DNA of 15,236 nucleotides from Clostridia bacterium (GTDB lineage: Bacteria > Bacillota_A > Clostridia > Christensenellales > Aristaeellaceae): positions 1 to 15,236 of the forward strand of contig JAFXMP010000014.1 in the NCBI GenBank assembly GCA_017530275.1. Direction: 5' to 3'. The position numbers and the translations under genes are program-made. Below are positions 8,125 through 14,664 of this stretch, piece after piece; position 1 is the first letter of the stretch, and the number at the start of each line of letters is the position of its first letter. The notes beneath the pieces were generated by a model. That model was given only the letters and a program-made list of their open reading frames with translations. It was not told the origin of the DNA and made no database searches.

Positions 8125-8960
8125 CCGGCGCTTTTTCCAGCACTCGCATGCCCATTTCTCTTGCATACATCAGCGCGTCCCCGGTGCTCACTTTTCCCTC
8201 GTCCATCAGGCTGAACAGTCGCTGCATTCCTTCTTTCAGTTCTTTCTTTGTTATCTTGCTTCCTGTCTCAGTAATGATCTGGCTCGCGTATTCATCCAGC
8301 CTTTCCTGCCATGCGCCGCGCACCGCGTTGTCTCCCGTCATTCTCTGCATGGAATCCATCACGGTCGCGAACGCTTGCACCGCTGCCCGCACGTCCTTAT
8401 CGCTCATTGCCTGCGCATAAAATTCCGCGTCCTGGCGTAGGTCGTCCATCGCCTGCTGGGTCCGCGCTTCGCTGTCCGCGTCCGTGCGAAGGCTGAAATT
8501 TTCGTTGACATTCCCATTTTTTTGTGATAATCTGGTGATAACGTCATTGATATTCTTGGGTGCCCCGTATTGCTCGGAGCTGACGCTAAGAAGATCAATG
8601 GCGTTGTTTTTATAGATTGATATTGTCGCGCTTTCGTCCGATACAAACTTTCCGTTATCAAATTTCCCAAATAGTGTCGGCATAATAACTTTTCCGTATG
8701 CCGATTTTGCATCCATAGCTGAAAGATTTGTCTCAATTTTTTTTCTTGACAAAGGCAGTATAATAGGGGATTTTTCGCTATCTAAAAGATCCGTCACAAT
8801 GATCGTTCCCCTGCTGTTTCTGATAATTGCCACAGGATGAAGCACGGCATCTTTCAGTTGAAGCATTGTGTCTTTGCTTATGTCATGTGCTGATCTTGAT
8901 TTGTTTTCCTCCTTCGTTCTTGTACTCTTTGTGTTTATAGATTGCCTCAGAGTAATCATA
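8125..8960 (-). pseudogene. Internal fragment of a phage-type large protein (MuF C-terminal-like) lodged between CRISPR repeats
   Basis: These 836 bases read as one open frame on the minus strand with no stop. Starting near 8960 the translation runs through LQLKDAVLHPVAIIRNS, IIVTDLL, SPIILPLSRK, SAYGKVIMPTLFGKF, ISIYKNNAIDLLS, then ENFSLRTDADSEARTQ, AQAMSDKDVRAAVQAF and MQRLFSLMDEGKVSTGDAL to EKAPE near 8125. The first half resembles the MuF C-terminal domain of phage and conjugative-element polyvalent proteins; the second half is helical, of unknown function. The frame has no start codon with a ribosome binding site and no stop of its own; on both sides it runs straight into repeat sequence. 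It therefore looks like an internal slice of a larger gene, not a working gene. The distal part (8540-8960) is visibly more A+T-rich. The family assignment is from memory of the family and is moderate. Confidence 0.6.
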
Positions 8961-9390
8961 ATCTGCCCCACACGCGTGGGGATGAACCGCATCGCCGAGG
9001 GCATCGAGCGGATGACGCACGATCTGCCCCACACGCGTGGGGATGAACCGGCATTGCAGGATTTGTGGGATCGGCAGACATAATCTGCCCCACATGCGTG
9101 GGGATGAACCGGCGTGCAGAGCCGTTCCGCGATGTCAGAATCATCTGCCCCACATGCGTGGGGATGAACCGACGCCGGATACAAAATGCCCATGCCGTGA
9201 ATAATCTGCCCCACATGCGTGGGGATGAACCGTGCTGGAATACCCGGATTACCCTGACAGCAAAATCTGCCCCACATGCGTGGGGATGAACCGCAAGGCA
9301 AGATTCATTGCACTATCGCCTGCGCATCTGCCCCACATGCGTGGGGATGAACCGTGTACAGAATGCCCCATAAGCGTGGGGGATGAACCA
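8961..9390 (+). CRISPR. CRISPR array 2, same repeat family: 7 good repeats, 6 spacers and a degenerate last repeat
   Basis: Repeats of the same 29-base family begin at 8961, 9022, 9083, 9143, 9204, 9265 and 9326. Spacers are 32 bases except the third (31). The first two repeats have loop ACGC in place of ATGC; the next five match array 1. After the repeat ending at 9354 comes a 6-base remnant TGTACA, then a degenerate 30-base repeat at 9361-9390 with CCCCATAAGCGTGGGGG and a final A. No leader-like A+T-rich tract separates the array from the phage fragment upstream apart from that fragment's own sequence. It is best read as the older part of one original locus with array 1, interrupted by the fragment at 8125-8960. 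Confidence 0.95.
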
Positions 9391-9424
9391 TATAGAGTGT
9401 CAGCATTGGCAGAAGATTTCCTGA

Positions 9425-9448
9425 TTCTGCTGCCAATAATCAGCAGAA
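9425..9448. repeat. Short inverted repeat (8-bp arms)
   Basis: TTCTGCTG at 9425-9432 pairs with CAGCAGAA at 9441-9448 around an 8-base loop. It lies just after the second array and could be a weak hairpin in its transcript. No U-tract follows. Confidence 0.4.
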
Positions 9449-9470
9449 CGGGAAATCGAGGCCAAATCAT

Positions 9471-9516
9471 CTGAAAAATGGCAGAGAAGCGGGACGGATT
9501 CGCTGCCATTTTTCAG
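9471..9516. terminator. Perfect 14-bp inverted repeat, possible bidirectional terminator after the CRISPR locus
   Basis: CTGAAAAATGGCAG at 9471-9484 is the exact reverse complement of CTGCCATTTTTCAG at 9503-9516, with an 18-base loop. The A-tract/T-tract flanks within the arms would give a U-run in both directions, so it could end the CRISPR transcript on one strand and element transcription on the other. It may equally be an end structure of the mobile element. The palindrome is certain; the function is inferred. Confidence 0.55.
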
Positions 9517-9521
9517 GAAAA

Positions 9522-9569
9522 GCAGAATGGAATGTGCTTAATAGGTGAGCACATTCTATTTTGCTTTTT
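9522..9569 (+). terminator. 17-bp hairpin followed by a T-run
   Basis: Bases 9522-9538 (GCAGAATGGAATGTGCT) pair along their full length with 9548-9564 (AGCACATTCTATTTTGC), with two G-U pairs in RNA and a 9-base loop. TTTTT follows directly. This has the form of an intrinsic terminator for + strand transcription. It is the second such structure within 100 bases of the CRISPR locus end. Confidence 0.6.
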
Positions 9570-9580
9570 GAAGGAGGATT

Positions 9581-9730
9581 CCAAAGGGGGCAGCGTTCCC
9601 TTTGGCCGGAAGAATCCAAAGAAACCGGCGGTTTCGTGGCACACGACTTTGCATGAGGTCCGGCAGCGCCGGACGAGCGAGAGCGATTGCTTGCAATCGC
9701 CGAGCGAAGCCAGCGAACGGCGAAGCCGTT
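9581..9730. repeat. Cluster of short perfect hairpins upstream of oriT
   Basis: Several hairpins follow one another: CCAAAGGG/CCCTTTGG (9581-9588 with 9598-9605), GTCCGGC/GCCGGAC around AGC (9658-9674), GCGATTGC/GCAATCGC around TT (9683-9700), and AACGGC/GCCGTT around GAA (9716-9730). The reading frames here are open but have no protein-like features. Together with the nick motif that follows at 9747-9765, this is the layout of a mobilization origin, where hairpins are bound by the relaxase or accessory proteins. It is non-coding DNA in my reading. Confidence 0.55.
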
Positions 9731-9746
9731 TGATGGCCGGTATTGC

Positions 9747-9765
9747 AAAGTATAGTGTGTTATAC
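9747..9765 (+). other. oriT: oriT core with MobV/pMV158-type nick site
   Basis: The 19 bases AAAGTATAGTGTGTTATAC contain TAGTGTG/TTA, the nick motif known for the pMV158 relaxase MobM, with the cut expected between 9759 and 9760. It is framed by the inverted repeat GTATA (9750-9754) and TATAC (9761-9765), as in pMV158. The motif is on the + strand, the same orientation as the relaxase remnant at 10837, which matches the usual order oriT then mob. Here about 1 kb and a reverse-strand regulator gene lie between them. The identification is from recall of the family motif, and its exact match makes it fairly firm. Confidence 0.75.
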
Positions 9766-9786
9766 CTGCGTCCCCGGCTGACGGGG

Positions 9787-9820
9787 AAAAGGAGCGTTTC
9801 GACGATGGAACGCTCCTTTT
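9787..9820. terminator. 12-bp perfect hairpin with A/T flanks, terminator-like
   Basis: AAAAGGAGCGTT at 9787-9798 is the exact reverse complement of AACGCTCCTTTT at 9809-9820, with a 10-base loop. A short T-run on either strand gives it intrinsic-terminator form in both directions. It could stop transcription of the regulator gene from the right, which ends at 9952, or be a secondary structure of the oriT region. Confidence 0.5.
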
Positions 9821-9951
9821 GCTCGGCAGGAAAACGGGCAGGTTTTTGTGAGCGGAAGCGAGCAAAAACATGACCGGTTTCAGAAGTGGGCGCAGGGATA
9901 TAAAAGCCCGGAAATGCCAACGGAATAATCGTCCTCGCTGATCGCTTTTCG

Positions 9952-10782
9952 TCAGGCGGAAAAATGCTTCGCTTCCTCAAACATGGCAAGCAGCCCGGCA
10001 TGGAATTTCTCTCTGGTTTCGTCGCTCATTTCCACTTTTTCTGTGTCACGCATGATCTGGTTCACGATGATTTCCGGCGTGATTCCCCGCAGTTTCATCG
10101 GGTCTTTCAGATTTTTCTTGATATGGGAGACAAGCCGATCCATGATGTTGGAGGTCAGCTTTCGCGTGTGAACAATATAATCTTCGGCCCCTGCCTTGAA
10201 ATCGTCAATGATGCGATGCAAAGTTGCCTCCAGCGCGTCGGTCTCTGCTTCGTATTCCGGCTGGCGCTGCCCTTGGATTTCAAGAATCGCCTGTTTCGCC
10301 GCGTTGCGATCAGAAGGGTACGCGGCGGCGTATTCGGTCAGCAGGGAGATCGTGGAGGTAATCATCTGATTGACTCCTTCCACACCTGCTTCCATCGTGC
10401 CCTTCGTCAGTTCGGAAAGCTGGTTGACCATCACCTTGAAGTCCCGCATCGTCAGCAGGGTGTTCAGGATGTCCATGTCATACTCTTTCCGTAACAGCGT
10501 CTTGGCGGCGTCCACGTTCAGGCCCAGCTTTTCAATATCATAATTGGTTTTAAAGGGAATGTCCGTCAGGCAAAGCAGAAAGTCGGTGGATACGTTGAAT
10601 ATCCTCGCCATCTCCACGATGTTTTCTGTTGAGAGCTTTTCAGTCTGCCCGCTGAGATAACGATTGATCGTACTTCCGTTTACACCCAGCTTCTCAGCTA
10701 ATTCTTCCTGATTCATGCCGCGTTCGGTCAATAAGTCTTTGATTCGCTCCCGGGTATCGCCGGGCAGATATTTATGAAGCAC
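9952..10782 (-). CDS. XRE-family helix-turn-helix regulator
   Basis: The 276-aa protein has an N-terminal Cro/C1-type DNA-binding domain at residues 11-71: RERIKDLLTERGMNQEELAEKLG in parts, with recognition helix NGSTINRYLSG near 35-45, then ENIVEMARIFNVSTDFLLCLTD. The remaining 200 residues are mostly helical with no domain I recognise; they may mediate oligomerisation or sense a ligand. The start is GTG at 10782, supported by AGGAGG 7 bases upstream (complement of 10790-10795). Only about 20 bases lie between this start and the relaxase remnant on the other strand, so its promoter must overlap that remnant. It probably controls genes of the mobile element, perhaps itself; the target is unknown. 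Confidence 0.85.
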   Translation of the reverse strand: MLHKYLPGDTRERIKDLLTERGMNQEELAEKLGVNGSTINRYLSGQTEKLSTENIVEMARIFNVSTDFLLCLTDIPFKTNYDIEKLGLNVDAAKTLLRKEYDMDILNTLLTMRDFKVMVNQLSELTKGTMEAGVEGVNQMITSTISLLTEYAAAYPSDRNAAKQAILEIQGQRQPEYEAETDALEATLHRIIDDFKAGAEDYIVHTRKLTSNIMDRLVSHIKKNLKDPMKLRGITPEIIVNQIMRDTEKVEMSDETREKFHAGLLAMFEEAKHFSA

Positions 10783-10836
10783 AGCTTTTCCTCCTGATGA
10801 TTATCCTACGAAGCGGAATGCAAGATCACCGATGCC

Positions 10837-11619
10837 ATGTGTAGAACCCGTTCCGACAGTGTGCGCCTGGTGGAAACGCTGATTACCGGCAGCCCGGAGT
10901 TTTTCAAAGGGAAAACTGATAAACAGATCAAAGCCTATTTTCAGCACGCCTTGACCTTTCTGCAAGAGCACCAGCGGCCCGATACCTTTATCTCCGCCGT
11001 GGTTCACCTGGATGAAAAGACCCCGCACATGCACGTCACCTTTGTCCCCCTGACCGAAGATAACCGGCTCACGGCCAAAGAAATCATCGGCAACCGGAAA
11101 AAGCTGACTCAGTGGCAGGACGACTATTGGCGGCATATGGTCGCCAAGTACCCGGAATTGGAACGGGGACAGAGCGCCAGCCAAACGGGCCGCAATCATA
11201 TTCCTCCTCGCCTTTTCAAAGAAATGACCCGCCTGACCAAGCAGCGGGAGAAGCTGGAAGAACTGCTGAACAGCATCAACCCCTTCAACGGCAAGAGCAA
11301 AGCGAAGGAAATCAGCCTGCTGCTGGACAAGTATATCCCCAACGTGGAGCGGATGCACACTCAACTGAAAAAGTTCAATGTCGCCTTCACTGACACCACC
11401 GCCGAGAATGCCGCCTTGAAGCAGGAAAACGCATCCCTGGAAGCGGAGTTGGAATCCAAGAGTCAGGAAAGCATTGAAAAGCAGCTGCGGGAAGCCCAAA
11501 TCCATCAGGAATACCAGAAAGCAAAGGCGCTGCTGGATCGGATTCCGAAGGAGGTGCTGGCAGAATACAGCCACGAAAAGAACCGTCCCAGGGAGGTGTC
11601 ACAGCATGAACACGGCTAA
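10837..11619 (+). CDS. MobV-family relaxase (Mob/Pre), N-terminally truncated remnant
   Basis: MobV relaxases nick oriT and stay bound to the DNA during transfer. The family signature HLDEKTPHMHVTFVPL, with the HxDExxPHxH metal motif, is at residues 50-65. KLTQWQDDYW, SASQTGRNHIPPRLFKEM and a C-terminal coiled coil from about residue 120 to 230 follow. Homologous sequence continues upstream of this ATG in frame to about 10801 (SYEAECKITDA), where a TGA at 10798-10800 stops the frame. The usual first 50-70 residues with motif I are absent. No ribosome binding site precedes the ATG at 10837. The gene is probably a non-functional remnant cut by rearrangement where the XRE gene now begins. The small ORF at 11606 overlaps its 3' end. 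Confidence 0.85.
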   Translation: MCRTRSDSVRLVETLITGSPEFFKGKTDKQIKAYFQHALTFLQEHQRPDTFISAVVHLDEKTPHMHVTFVPLTEDNRLTAKEIIGNRKKLTQWQDDYWRHMVAKYPELERGQSASQTGRNHIPPRLFKEMTRLTKQREKLEELLNSINPFNGKSKAKEISLLLDKYIPNVERMHTQLKKFNVAFTDTTAENAALKQENASLEAELESKSQESIEKQLREAQIHQEYQKAKALLDRIPKEVLAEYSHEKNRPREVSQHEHG

Positions 11620-11821
11620 TTCCACTCCCCTGGATCAATGGAGTGGTTTAGCCAATATGTTGGCAAATCTGATTGCTAAGTACGCCGATGTTCTGGAAAC
11701 GGAGGAAAATAAAACAGAAGAAAAAGAAGATCAAACCGCCCCGTTGCAAAACCGAGAGTCTCCATCCGGAGGCTCTTTTTGCTTGCCAATTACGCTGAAC
11801 TATGATATAATAGACGTGTAA
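11606..11821 (+). CDS. Small hypothetical protein downstream of the relaxase
   Basis: This 71-codon ORF starts at an ATG 7 bases after GGGAGG and overlaps the relaxase stop by 14 bp, an arrangement suggesting coupled translation. The start MNTANSTPLDQWSGLANMLA and LIAKYADVLE read as a plausible small protein with an amphipathic helix, followed by an acidic, Lys/Glu-rich stretch. I do not recognise a domain. The last 20 or so codons overlap a terminator hairpin and the recombinase promoter, so the C-terminus may be accidental read-through of an ORF that once ended earlier. Confidence 0.5.
   Translation: MNTANSTPLDQWSGLANMLANLIAKYADVLETEENKTEEKEDQTAPLQNRESPSGGSFCLPITLNYDIIDV
11755..11780 (+). 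terminator. Intrinsic terminator at the end of the mob transcript
   Basis: AGAGTCTCC (11755-11763) and GGAGGCTCT (11768-11776) form a 9-bp stem with one G-U pair and an ATCC loop, followed by TTTT. It lies inside the 3' end of the small ORF and directly before the recombinase promoter, so it should separate the two transcripts. Confidence 0.75.
11783..11811 (+). promoter_or_regulatory. Sigma-70-type promoter of the serine recombinase
   Basis: TTGCCA at 11783-11788 and TATAAT at 11806-11811 are separated by exactly 17 bases. The predicted start of transcription, near 11818, is about 40 bases before the recombinase ATG at 11861. The -10 box is perfect and the -35 box differs from consensus at one base. 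Confidence 0.8.
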
Positions 11822-11860
11822 TAATTGTCCAAACTTTTTTCATCATAGAGGTGGATAGAT

Positions 11861-13567
11861 ATGACCCGAAAGAAAACAGTTTCGTCAGATCGTCCCAGCA
11901 ACAAGGTATATACTTATACTCGCGTATCGACCACCATGCAAATTGATGGTTATTCTTTGGATGCACAAAAGGCAAGGCTCAAAGCCTATGCCGACTTTAA
12001 CCAATATGAAATTGTTGGAGAATATGAAGATGCCGGAAAGTCTGGAAAGTCCATTGAAGGTCGAACAGAATTCAACCGAATGATGGAGGATATAAAATTC
12101 GGGAAAGACGGTATATCCTTTGTTCTTGTTTTCAAGTTATCAAGATTTGGCAGGAACGCGGCAGATGTGCTGTCTACCCTCCAAACGATGCAGGATTTTG
12201 GTGTGAACCTGATCTGCGTGGAGGACGGAATCGATTCATCAAAGGATGCCGGAAAACTGATGATTTCTGTTCTGTCCGCAGTTGCTGAAATGGAGAGAGA
12301 AAACATCCGGATTCAGACAATGGAAGGACGGATTCAGAAGGCCAGGGAAGGAAAATGGAACGGGGGCTTTGCTCCATATGGGTATCGCATAAACAGTGGG
12401 ATCCTGGAAATCTGCGAGGAGGAAGCCGAAGCCATCCGTATGATTTTTGACTGCTATGTGAATATGGATTTAGGCGCAAACGGAGTATCAAGGTATTTAG
12501 CAAGCCATGATATTAAGAAAATCCAGCGTCAAAATGGAAAAGCGCCATATTTTAATGCTATGCTGATACGGGATATATTGAGAAATCCCGTATATTGTGG
12601 TAAAATCGCATATGGACGCAGAAAAAACGAAAAGGTTCACGGCACCCGAAACGAGTACAGAATTGTTGAAAGCAATGATTATTTGCTTGTTGACGGACTG
12701 CATGAGGCTATCGTTTCCGAAGAAATGTGGCAGGCTGCGCAAACCAAACTGGCTGCCCAAGCTCATAAATACGAAAGCGTAAACACTCCAAAGGATACGC
12801 ATGTCCACCTGCTGTCCGCCATTGTAAAATGCCCTGTATGCGGAGCGGGAATGTACGGAAACAAAAGTACAAGGCGAAAGGGCGATGGAACAAAATATAA
12901 GGCGTTTTATTATTATGGTTGCAAGCATCGTCGGTTGGATAGGGGATATAAATGCGAATATAAAAAGCAAGTGCCGGAAGAATTGCTCAACAATGCCGTG
13001 GCCGAAGTCATCATCCAATTGGTCAGCAAACCGCGTTTTGCCGCTTTAATGCAAGAAAAAATAAACATGAAGGTGGATACGACTGCTTTAGAACAGGAAA
13101 TCCTACACCATGAGAAAGAATTGCGCCAGTTCCACGCGGTAAAATCCAAGCTGATTGAGGAAATCGATTCCCTCGACCCGGATGATCGTCATTACATCCA
13201 GATGAAAGCTGATCTGGATGAACGGCTCTATCGCATGTATGACAAAATCGCGGAGGCAGAAACAGCCCTCATAGATGCCAAGGCAAAAAAGCAGGCCATT
13301 GAAGCGGATAAGGTAACCGGTGACAATATATACAAAATTCTGGTTTCTTTTGAACGTCTGTACGCCGTAATGAATGAGGAAGAACGCCGGGACTTGATGA
13401 GGGAGCTGATTTCGGAAATTCAGATTTACGAGGAACCCAAACCCAACGGTCAATGGCTGAAATCAATCAAATTCCGGCTTCCTATCATTGAAGAAAGCAT
13501 GAATCTGTGTTTGGACAATGGGGGTAGCGTCGAATCAGTTGTGAAACTCACCCGAGCCGTGTCGTGA
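11861..13567 (+). CDS. Large serine recombinase (site-specific integrase/excisionase)
   Basis: This 568-aa protein has the full architecture of large serine recombinases, which integrate and excise elements through a phosphoserine link. The resolvase catalytic domain spans residues 15-160: the nucleophile is Ser23 in YTRVSTTMQ, followed by GYSLDAQ, and LVFKLSRFGRN near 88-98 carries conserved arginines. A recombinase domain covers about 170-300 (FAPYGYRI, then ILRNPVYCGKIAYG). A zinc ribbon has CPVC near 324 and later cysteines in YYGCKH and YKCEY. A long coiled coil follows from about 400 to 480, important in this family for direction control. The ATG has GAGGTGG at a good distance and a clear promoter upstream. 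The gene appears intact and complete, in contrast to the relaxase. Confidence 0.93.
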   Translation: MTRKKTVSSDRPSNKVYTYTRVSTTMQIDGYSLDAQKARLKAYADFNQYEIVGEYEDAGKSGKSIEGRTEFNRMMEDIKFGKDGISFVLVFKLSRFGRNAADVLSTLQTMQDFGVNLICVEDGIDSSKDAGKLMISVLSAVAEMERENIRIQTMEGRIQKAREGKWNGGFAPYGYRINSGILEICEEEAEAIRMIFDCYVNMDLGANGVSRYLASHDIKKIQRQNGKAPYFNAMLIRDILRNPVYCGKIAYGRRKNEKVHGTRNEYRIVESNDYLLVDGLHEAIVSEEMWQAAQTKLAAQAHKYESVNTPKDTHVHLLSAIVKCPVCGAGMYGNKSTRRKGDGTKYKAFYYYGCKHRRLDRGYKCEYKKQVPEELLNNAVAEVIIQLVSKPRFAALMQEKINMKVDTTALEQEILHHEKELRQFHAVKSKLIEEIDSLDPDDRHYIQMKADLDERLYRMYDKIAEAETALIDAKAKKQAIEADKVTGDNIYKILVSFERLYAVMNEEERRDLMRELISEIQIYEEPKPNGQWLKSIKFRLPIIEESMNLCLDNGGSVESVVKLTRAVS

Positions 13568-13619
13568 CTATAGAATTACTGTAATCAAGTTGACAATCGG
13601 TATTTGCAGAAAGGAAAAA

Positions 13620-14579
13620 ATGATCATTCGAGACTTTGAACCGAAACATACGGAGAAAGCAGCGGAAATTGCCCTTGGCGCATACAATTGCGAGAAGGCA
13701 TTTACACAGGCGCTTCCGGAAATATCAGGCATTCCGATCCTGAAACAATTATCCGGAAATGGCTTCGGCGTCGCAGCATTTGAAGGCGGAAAAATGGTCG
13801 GATTTCTTTGCAGTGTGGAACCATTTGAGAATGTTTTTCGTTCCACCGATGTGAGAGGCGTTTTTTCGCCCATGGGTGCGAATGGCGCGGTTATGGAAAA
13901 TCACGGCAGGATTTATGCGGCATTGTATCAGGCTGCTGCAAAAAAGTGGGTAAAAGCCGGAGCGGTGTCACATGCAATTTGTCTATATGAACATGATGAG
14001 GAAGCAAAACGGCAGCTCTTTCGGTATGGATTTGGCATGAGGTGCGTAGATGCCATTCGTCCGATGGAAACAATTGATTGCGTTGTATGCGGCGGATATG
14101 AGTTTTTGGAATTGCCCAAGGAAGATTACGCATATGTTTATCCGTTGCATTTGGCATTGAACGAGCATTACTGCTCCAGCCCCTTTTTTATGAACCGAAA
14201 ACCAGACACACTGGAAGAGTTTTTGGATTTTTCGGAAAGGAATAAGGAACGTTACTTTGCGGCGAAGATAGGCGGAGAATTATGCGCTTATTTGGAAGTG
14301 TCAGATCAGGGTGAAACCTTCATTGCATCAGGGAATCTTTATCGTCATATCATGGGGGCATATTGTATGCCGGAACACAGGGGCAGGGGTGTATACAAAA
14401 ACCTGTTAAATTATGTTATCAATACCTTGAAAACTGAGGGATATACCAGACTTGGCGTGGATTTTGAAAGCATCAATCCGTCGGGCAGCGGGTTTTGGCT
14501 CAAGTTTTTTCATGCCTATACCAACGGCGTTGTGCGCAGGATAGATGAGCGGATTATGCAGAGAGCTTCTCTGATATAA
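13620..14579 (+). CDS. GNAT-family N-acetyltransferase
   Basis: The protein of 319 aa has two GNAT-like halves. The C-terminal half carries the acetyl-CoA binding motif HRGRGVYKNLL near residues 252-262 (R-x-x-G-x-G/A type), preceded by a beta-strand GAYCMPE. The N-terminal half has FRYGFGMRCVDAIRPM near 139-154, resembling the end of a GNAT fold but without a clear CoA motif. The start ATG at 13620 is supported by AGAAAGGA; an in-frame TTG at 13590 is less likely. The substrate is unknown. It lies 52 bp after the recombinase and probably belongs to the flanking chromosome, although membership of the mobile element cannot be excluded. Confidence 0.8.
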   Translation: MIIRDFEPKHTEKAAEIALGAYNCEKAFTQALPEISGIPILKQLSGNGFGVAAFEGGKMVGFLCSVEPFENVFRSTDVRGVFSPMGANGAVMENHGRIYAALYQAAAKKWVKAGAVSHAICLYEHDEEAKRQLFRYGFGMRCVDAIRPMETIDCVVCGGYEFLELPKEDYAYVYPLHLALNEHYCSSPFFMNRKPDTLEEFLDFSERNKERYFAAKIGGELCAYLEVSDQGETFIASGNLYRHIMGAYCMPEHRGRGVYKNLLNYVINTLKTEGYTRLGVDFESINPSGSGFWLKFFHAYTNGVVRRIDERIMQRASLI

Positions 14580-14664
14580 TCTCATAAGAGTGTTATTTCC
14601 GGACAAATTCAAGTTTGTTAAAGAATCGATAGCAAGGAATTTCGGAATTTGAGGAGGAAACAGA

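Larger units (their letters stand above)
9391..13600. mobile_element. Putative integrative and mobilizable element (or its remnant) downstream of the CRISPR locus
   Basis: Between the last degenerate repeat and the acetyltransferase genes lie an oriT of the MobV type, an XRE regulator, a truncated MobV relaxase, a small ORF and a large serine recombinase. This is the content of a small mobilizable element that integrates by a serine recombinase and borrows a conjugation apparatus. Both ends are approximate. Serine integrases usually lie next to one attachment site, so the right end is probably in the 52 bp between 13568 and 13619; the left end is probably between 9391 and 9470. I found no convincing long direct repeat for att sites. 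No type IV secretion genes are present. Confidence 0.5.

Noticed and set aside
7406..9301. Long open frames on both strands across the arrays, giving repeated peptides such as MRGDEP, SSPRMWGR and HPHACGAD
   Set aside because: They come from the repeat read in three frames: the usual 61-base period shifts the frame at each unit. They are not proteins.
7964..9301. A 445-codon minus-strand ORF joining the phage fragment with repeat sequence on both sides
   Set aside because: Its first and last parts are CRISPR repeats and spacers in accidental frame; only the part at 8125-8960 looks like protein. There is no ribosome binding site at its start.
9391..9396. TATAGA next to the last repeat and again at 13569-13574 as an attachment-site direct repeat
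   Set aside because: Six bases shared between two regions of some 50 bases are expected by chance, and the flanks do not match.
9478..10001. Overlapping ORFs on both strands (131 codons forward, 162 reverse) over the hairpin region
   Set aside because: The region holds oriT and many hairpins, and the translations are rich in Arg, Ser and Cys with no domain or convincing start. They are best seen as non-coding.
10801..11638. Minus-strand ORFs opposite the relaxase remnant
   Set aside because: The + strand has the HxDExxPHxH signature; the antisense translation is a low-complexity shadow.
13590..13619. TTG at 13590 as the acetyltransferase start, or TTGACA there as a -35 box
   Set aside because: ATG at 13620 has a proper ribosome binding site and begins the conserved fold, and no -10 box stands 16-18 bases after the TTGACA.
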